Assembly: GCF_003003995.1 (NCBI RefSeq)
Contig: NZ_PVWF01000055.1
Span: 1-33,456 of the forward strand
Direction of reading: 5' to 3'
DNA: 33,456 nucleotides
Source: Pleurocapsa sp. CCALA 161
GTDB lineage: Bacteria > Cyanobacteriota > Cyanobacteriia > Cyanobacteriales > Xenococcaceae
Shown: positions 31,999-33,456 of the stretch, one piece after another
How the letters are laid out: every line of letters begins with the position of its first letter
How positions within the stretch are numbered: the stretch's first letter is position 1
Notes under the pieces: generated by a model
Seen by the model: the letters and a program-made list of their open reading frames with translations, nothing else
Told to the model about the DNA's origin: nothing
The model's database searches: none
Translations under genes and position numbers: made by a program

Positions 31999-32330
31999 TA
32001 TAGAAAATACAAATTAAGAAATTACAATTTAGCTAGACAGCTATTTTTGAGCGTATATAGTCTAAAAATTACAATAACTAATTTCTTTATGACAAAATGA
32101 CAACTTATTTCGAATGCCTGTTTCTATCATAGAATAAAGCTTTAGACTATATTTTGGTTACGTATTTTTACTACTTAATAGATATTTATCTATCAAGTAT
32201 CTAAATTAAAACTTAGTAAAGTTTAAAATGCCATTTGTATATTTACGCAAATATTTATGCAAATACTGAATAGCTTTTAATTATTCACTTAATTTAAATA
32301 GTCAATTAGTTATAGCCGTACAAAGTTAGC

Positions 32331-32370
32331 GGCGCGTTTTTGGTAAGAGTATTCTTGCCAAAAAGCCGCC
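32331..32370. other. Long hairpin in the intergenic region
   Basis: Two 18-base arms with a four-base loop (GTAT) pair at 15 of 18 positions by Watson-Crick plus one possible G-U pair in one strand's transcript. No T-run follows on either strand. It may be a distal terminator for the CheB gene, an RNA element or a mobile palindrome. Confidence 0.5.
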
Positions 32371-32372
32371 TT

Positions 32373-32386
32373 AGGTAGTAGGTAGT
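32373..32386. repeat. Heptamer pair AGGTAGT x2
   Basis: The reverse-complement twin of the ACTACCT array at 21084-21139. It abuts the hairpin at 32331-32370. Confidence 0.65.
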
Positions 32387-32569
32387 AAATGTCCTAAGTA
32401 GTCGTGGAAAATTAATTTCCTAGTTGAAATTGGGTAAAGGGAAAGGGGGAAAGGGAAAAGGTGAATAATAATGTGTAATTAATTTTGTTTAGGCACTTAA
32501 CTTAAATACGTATTGCTATATAAGTAGCTATGGCAAATGAATTAGAAGATGGTTTTGTAGGGAGTTAAG

Positions 32570-32671
32570 CAATACTTCTCGTTTAACAATTTAATTAAAT
32601 AACTGGGAAATTAGGGTATTAAAGGATTAATTATCTCCCTATTTCTTTATCTCTCCAAACAAGAAGTATTG
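32570..32671. repeat. 102-bp element with 15-bp terminal inverted repeats
   Basis: CAATACTTCTCGTTT and AAACAAGAAGTATTG are inverted repeats matching at 14 of 15 positions, 72 bp apart. The inside has a second imperfect inverted pair (GAAATTAGGG / CCCTATTTC). No ORF inside. It resembles a MITE-like or hairpin element; no clear target duplication is seen. Confidence 0.4.
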
Positions 32672-32738
32672 AAAAACGATCGCTTGAACATCAATTTTTT
32701 AACCAAAGCTTAGGGCTTATAGCTAACCGCTTCGCGGT

Positions 32739-33456
32739 TTAAATAGAAGTTAATTTTTGAATGATGAAAGGGGTAATTTCTGGCAAAGGTAAAATATGTT
32801 GAACTGCCCCCAATTCAATTGCTTCTTTGGGCATCCCAAAGATCACCGAGGTTTCTCGATCTTGGGCAATGGTTAGTCCCCCTGCTTGCCGAATCATTTG
32901 CATTCCTGCTGCGCCATCTTTGCCCATACCAGTTAATAATACAGCGATCGCATGACGATCGTAAACCCGTGCTACAGATTTGAAGGTGACATCGACTGCG
33001 GGGCGATGACCGCCAAGAGGAGGAGAATCTGAACAGACGAACTGCCCTTGGCTATTTAATTCTAGGTGTTTTTTTTCTGGTGGAAAGTAAATTGTTCCTG
33101 GTTGAGGAGTAATCCCAGAAAGAGCTATTTTAATTGGTAACCCAGAGGTAAGACTCAGCCACTGAATTAAACCATCAAGAAAACCCTGGCTAATATGCTG
33201 CACGCAGACAATCGGTACAGAAAAATTAGCTGGCAAACTGGCAAAGATTGTTTGTAAAGCTTGAGGTCCTCCCGTAGAAGTGCCGATCGCAATTATTTTG
33301 ATTTCTGAAGTATTATTGCTAGGAGTCTGTTGCCTAATATATGGCGACAACTCAGATTTAAGACTTGCTTGAGGAGTGCGTCTAAATACTTTGACTCCAG
33401 CCAAAATTTTAATTTTATTGATTAACTTTAAGTGATTGATTTGAGATTCTGGGTCG
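32739..33456 (-). CDS. CheB-type protein-glutamate methylesterase (5' part beyond the window)
   Basis: The frame is open through the right edge, giving 238 visible codons. The upstream codons (NHLKLINKIKILAGVKV) look like the receiver-to-esterase linker of CheB, so the N-terminal receiver domain probably lies outside the window. The CheB methylesterase domain is complete with Ser in IAIGTSTGGPQAL, His in VCVQHISQGFLDGL and Asp in TGMGKDGAAGM, the catalytic triad of the family, plus the GGHRPAVDVTFKSVA segment. It removes methyl or amide groups from methyl-accepting chemotaxis proteins. A small hairpin (AACCGC GAA GCGGTT, 32725-32739) abuts the stop codon. In cyanobacteria CheB is often part of a phototaxis or pilus-linked che cluster; no other che gene is visible here. 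Confidence 0.9.
   Translation of the reverse strand, partial: DPESQINHLKLINKIKILAGVKVFRRTPQASLKSELSPYIRQQTPSNNTSEIKIIAIGTSTGGPQALQTIFASLPANFSVPIVCVQHISQGFLDGLIQWLSLTSGLPIKIALSGITPQPGTIYFPPEKKHLELNSQGQFVCSDSPPLGGHRPAVDVTFKSVARVYDRHAIAVLLTGMGKDGAAGMQMIRQAGGLTIAQDRETSVIFGMPKEAIELGAVQHILPLPEITPFIIQKLTSI

Larger units (their letters stand above)
32061..32738. other. Gene-free region upstream of the surface cluster
   Basis: About 680 bp of AT-rich sequence without a supported gene. It holds a 12-bp tandem pair (TTTACGCAAATA / TTTATGCAAATA at 32242-32265), a long hairpin at 32331-32370, two AGGTAGT heptamers at 32373-32386, a purine-rich tract near 32429-32463 and an inverted-repeat element at 32570-32671. 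Confidence 0.55.

Overview
The window looks like cyanobacterial chromosome. It carries phycocyanin subunit genes (cpcB, cpcA), a phycocyanin lyase gene (cpcE), the phycoerythrobilin pathway genes pebA and pebB, many HIP1 octamers (GCGATCGC), short dispersed palindromes, and heptanucleotide tandem repeats of the STRR type known from cyanobacteria. Having pebA/pebB implies a phycoerythrobilin-making strain. Genus and species cannot be told from sequence alone. All calls rest on reading motifs and on family knowledge; no database search was run.

Layout. 1-603: start of a secreted or surface protein with tandem CBM2-like carbohydrate-binding modules, cut by the left edge. 765-1709: a graveyard of three broken genes (Ogt-type DNA methyltransferase, FAD monooxygenase, aldo/keto reductase), followed by a tRNA-Pro(CGG) at 1710-1783. 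2096-5713: cobalamin-dependent methionine synthase metH, with a palindromic repeat inserted in frame. 6110-7981: a REC-GGDEF-EAL cyclic-di-GMP response regulator that overlaps the convergent cpcE end. 7961-12109 (minus): pebA, pebB, a terminator, then cpcB, cpcA and cpcE, a pigment block without rod-linker genes or cpcF. 12289-13494: a 401-residue glutathione S-transferase-like protein, divergent from pebA.

The main feature is 13644-31933: six collinear minus-strand genes spanning 18.3 kb that all look exported. In order of transcription they are an 896-aa DUF11-type protein, a 187-aa DUF11-like protein, an 845-aa DUF11 plus SdrD_B-like protein, a 1572-aa protein with tandem repeats, Ig-like domains and a predicted outer-membrane beta-barrel, a 706-aa beta-helix protein ending in an OmpA peptidoglycan-binding domain, and a 1692-aa protein with three GEVED domains, a probable DUF6923 propeller and DUF11 domains. 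A promoter with a perfect palindromic operator candidate lies just before the first gene. Taken together this looks like an envelope-anchored surface structure or adhesin system of unknown function. It is the best candidate in the window for an undescribed system. 32739-33456 is the 3' part of a CheB-type methylesterase.

Repeats matter here. A palindrome of about 32 bp occurs at 1334 and four times inside the barrel gene, a related one is inside metH, and a 26-bp palindrome follows the GST gene. Heptamer arrays overlie the translation start regions of cpcE and of the OmpA-domain gene.
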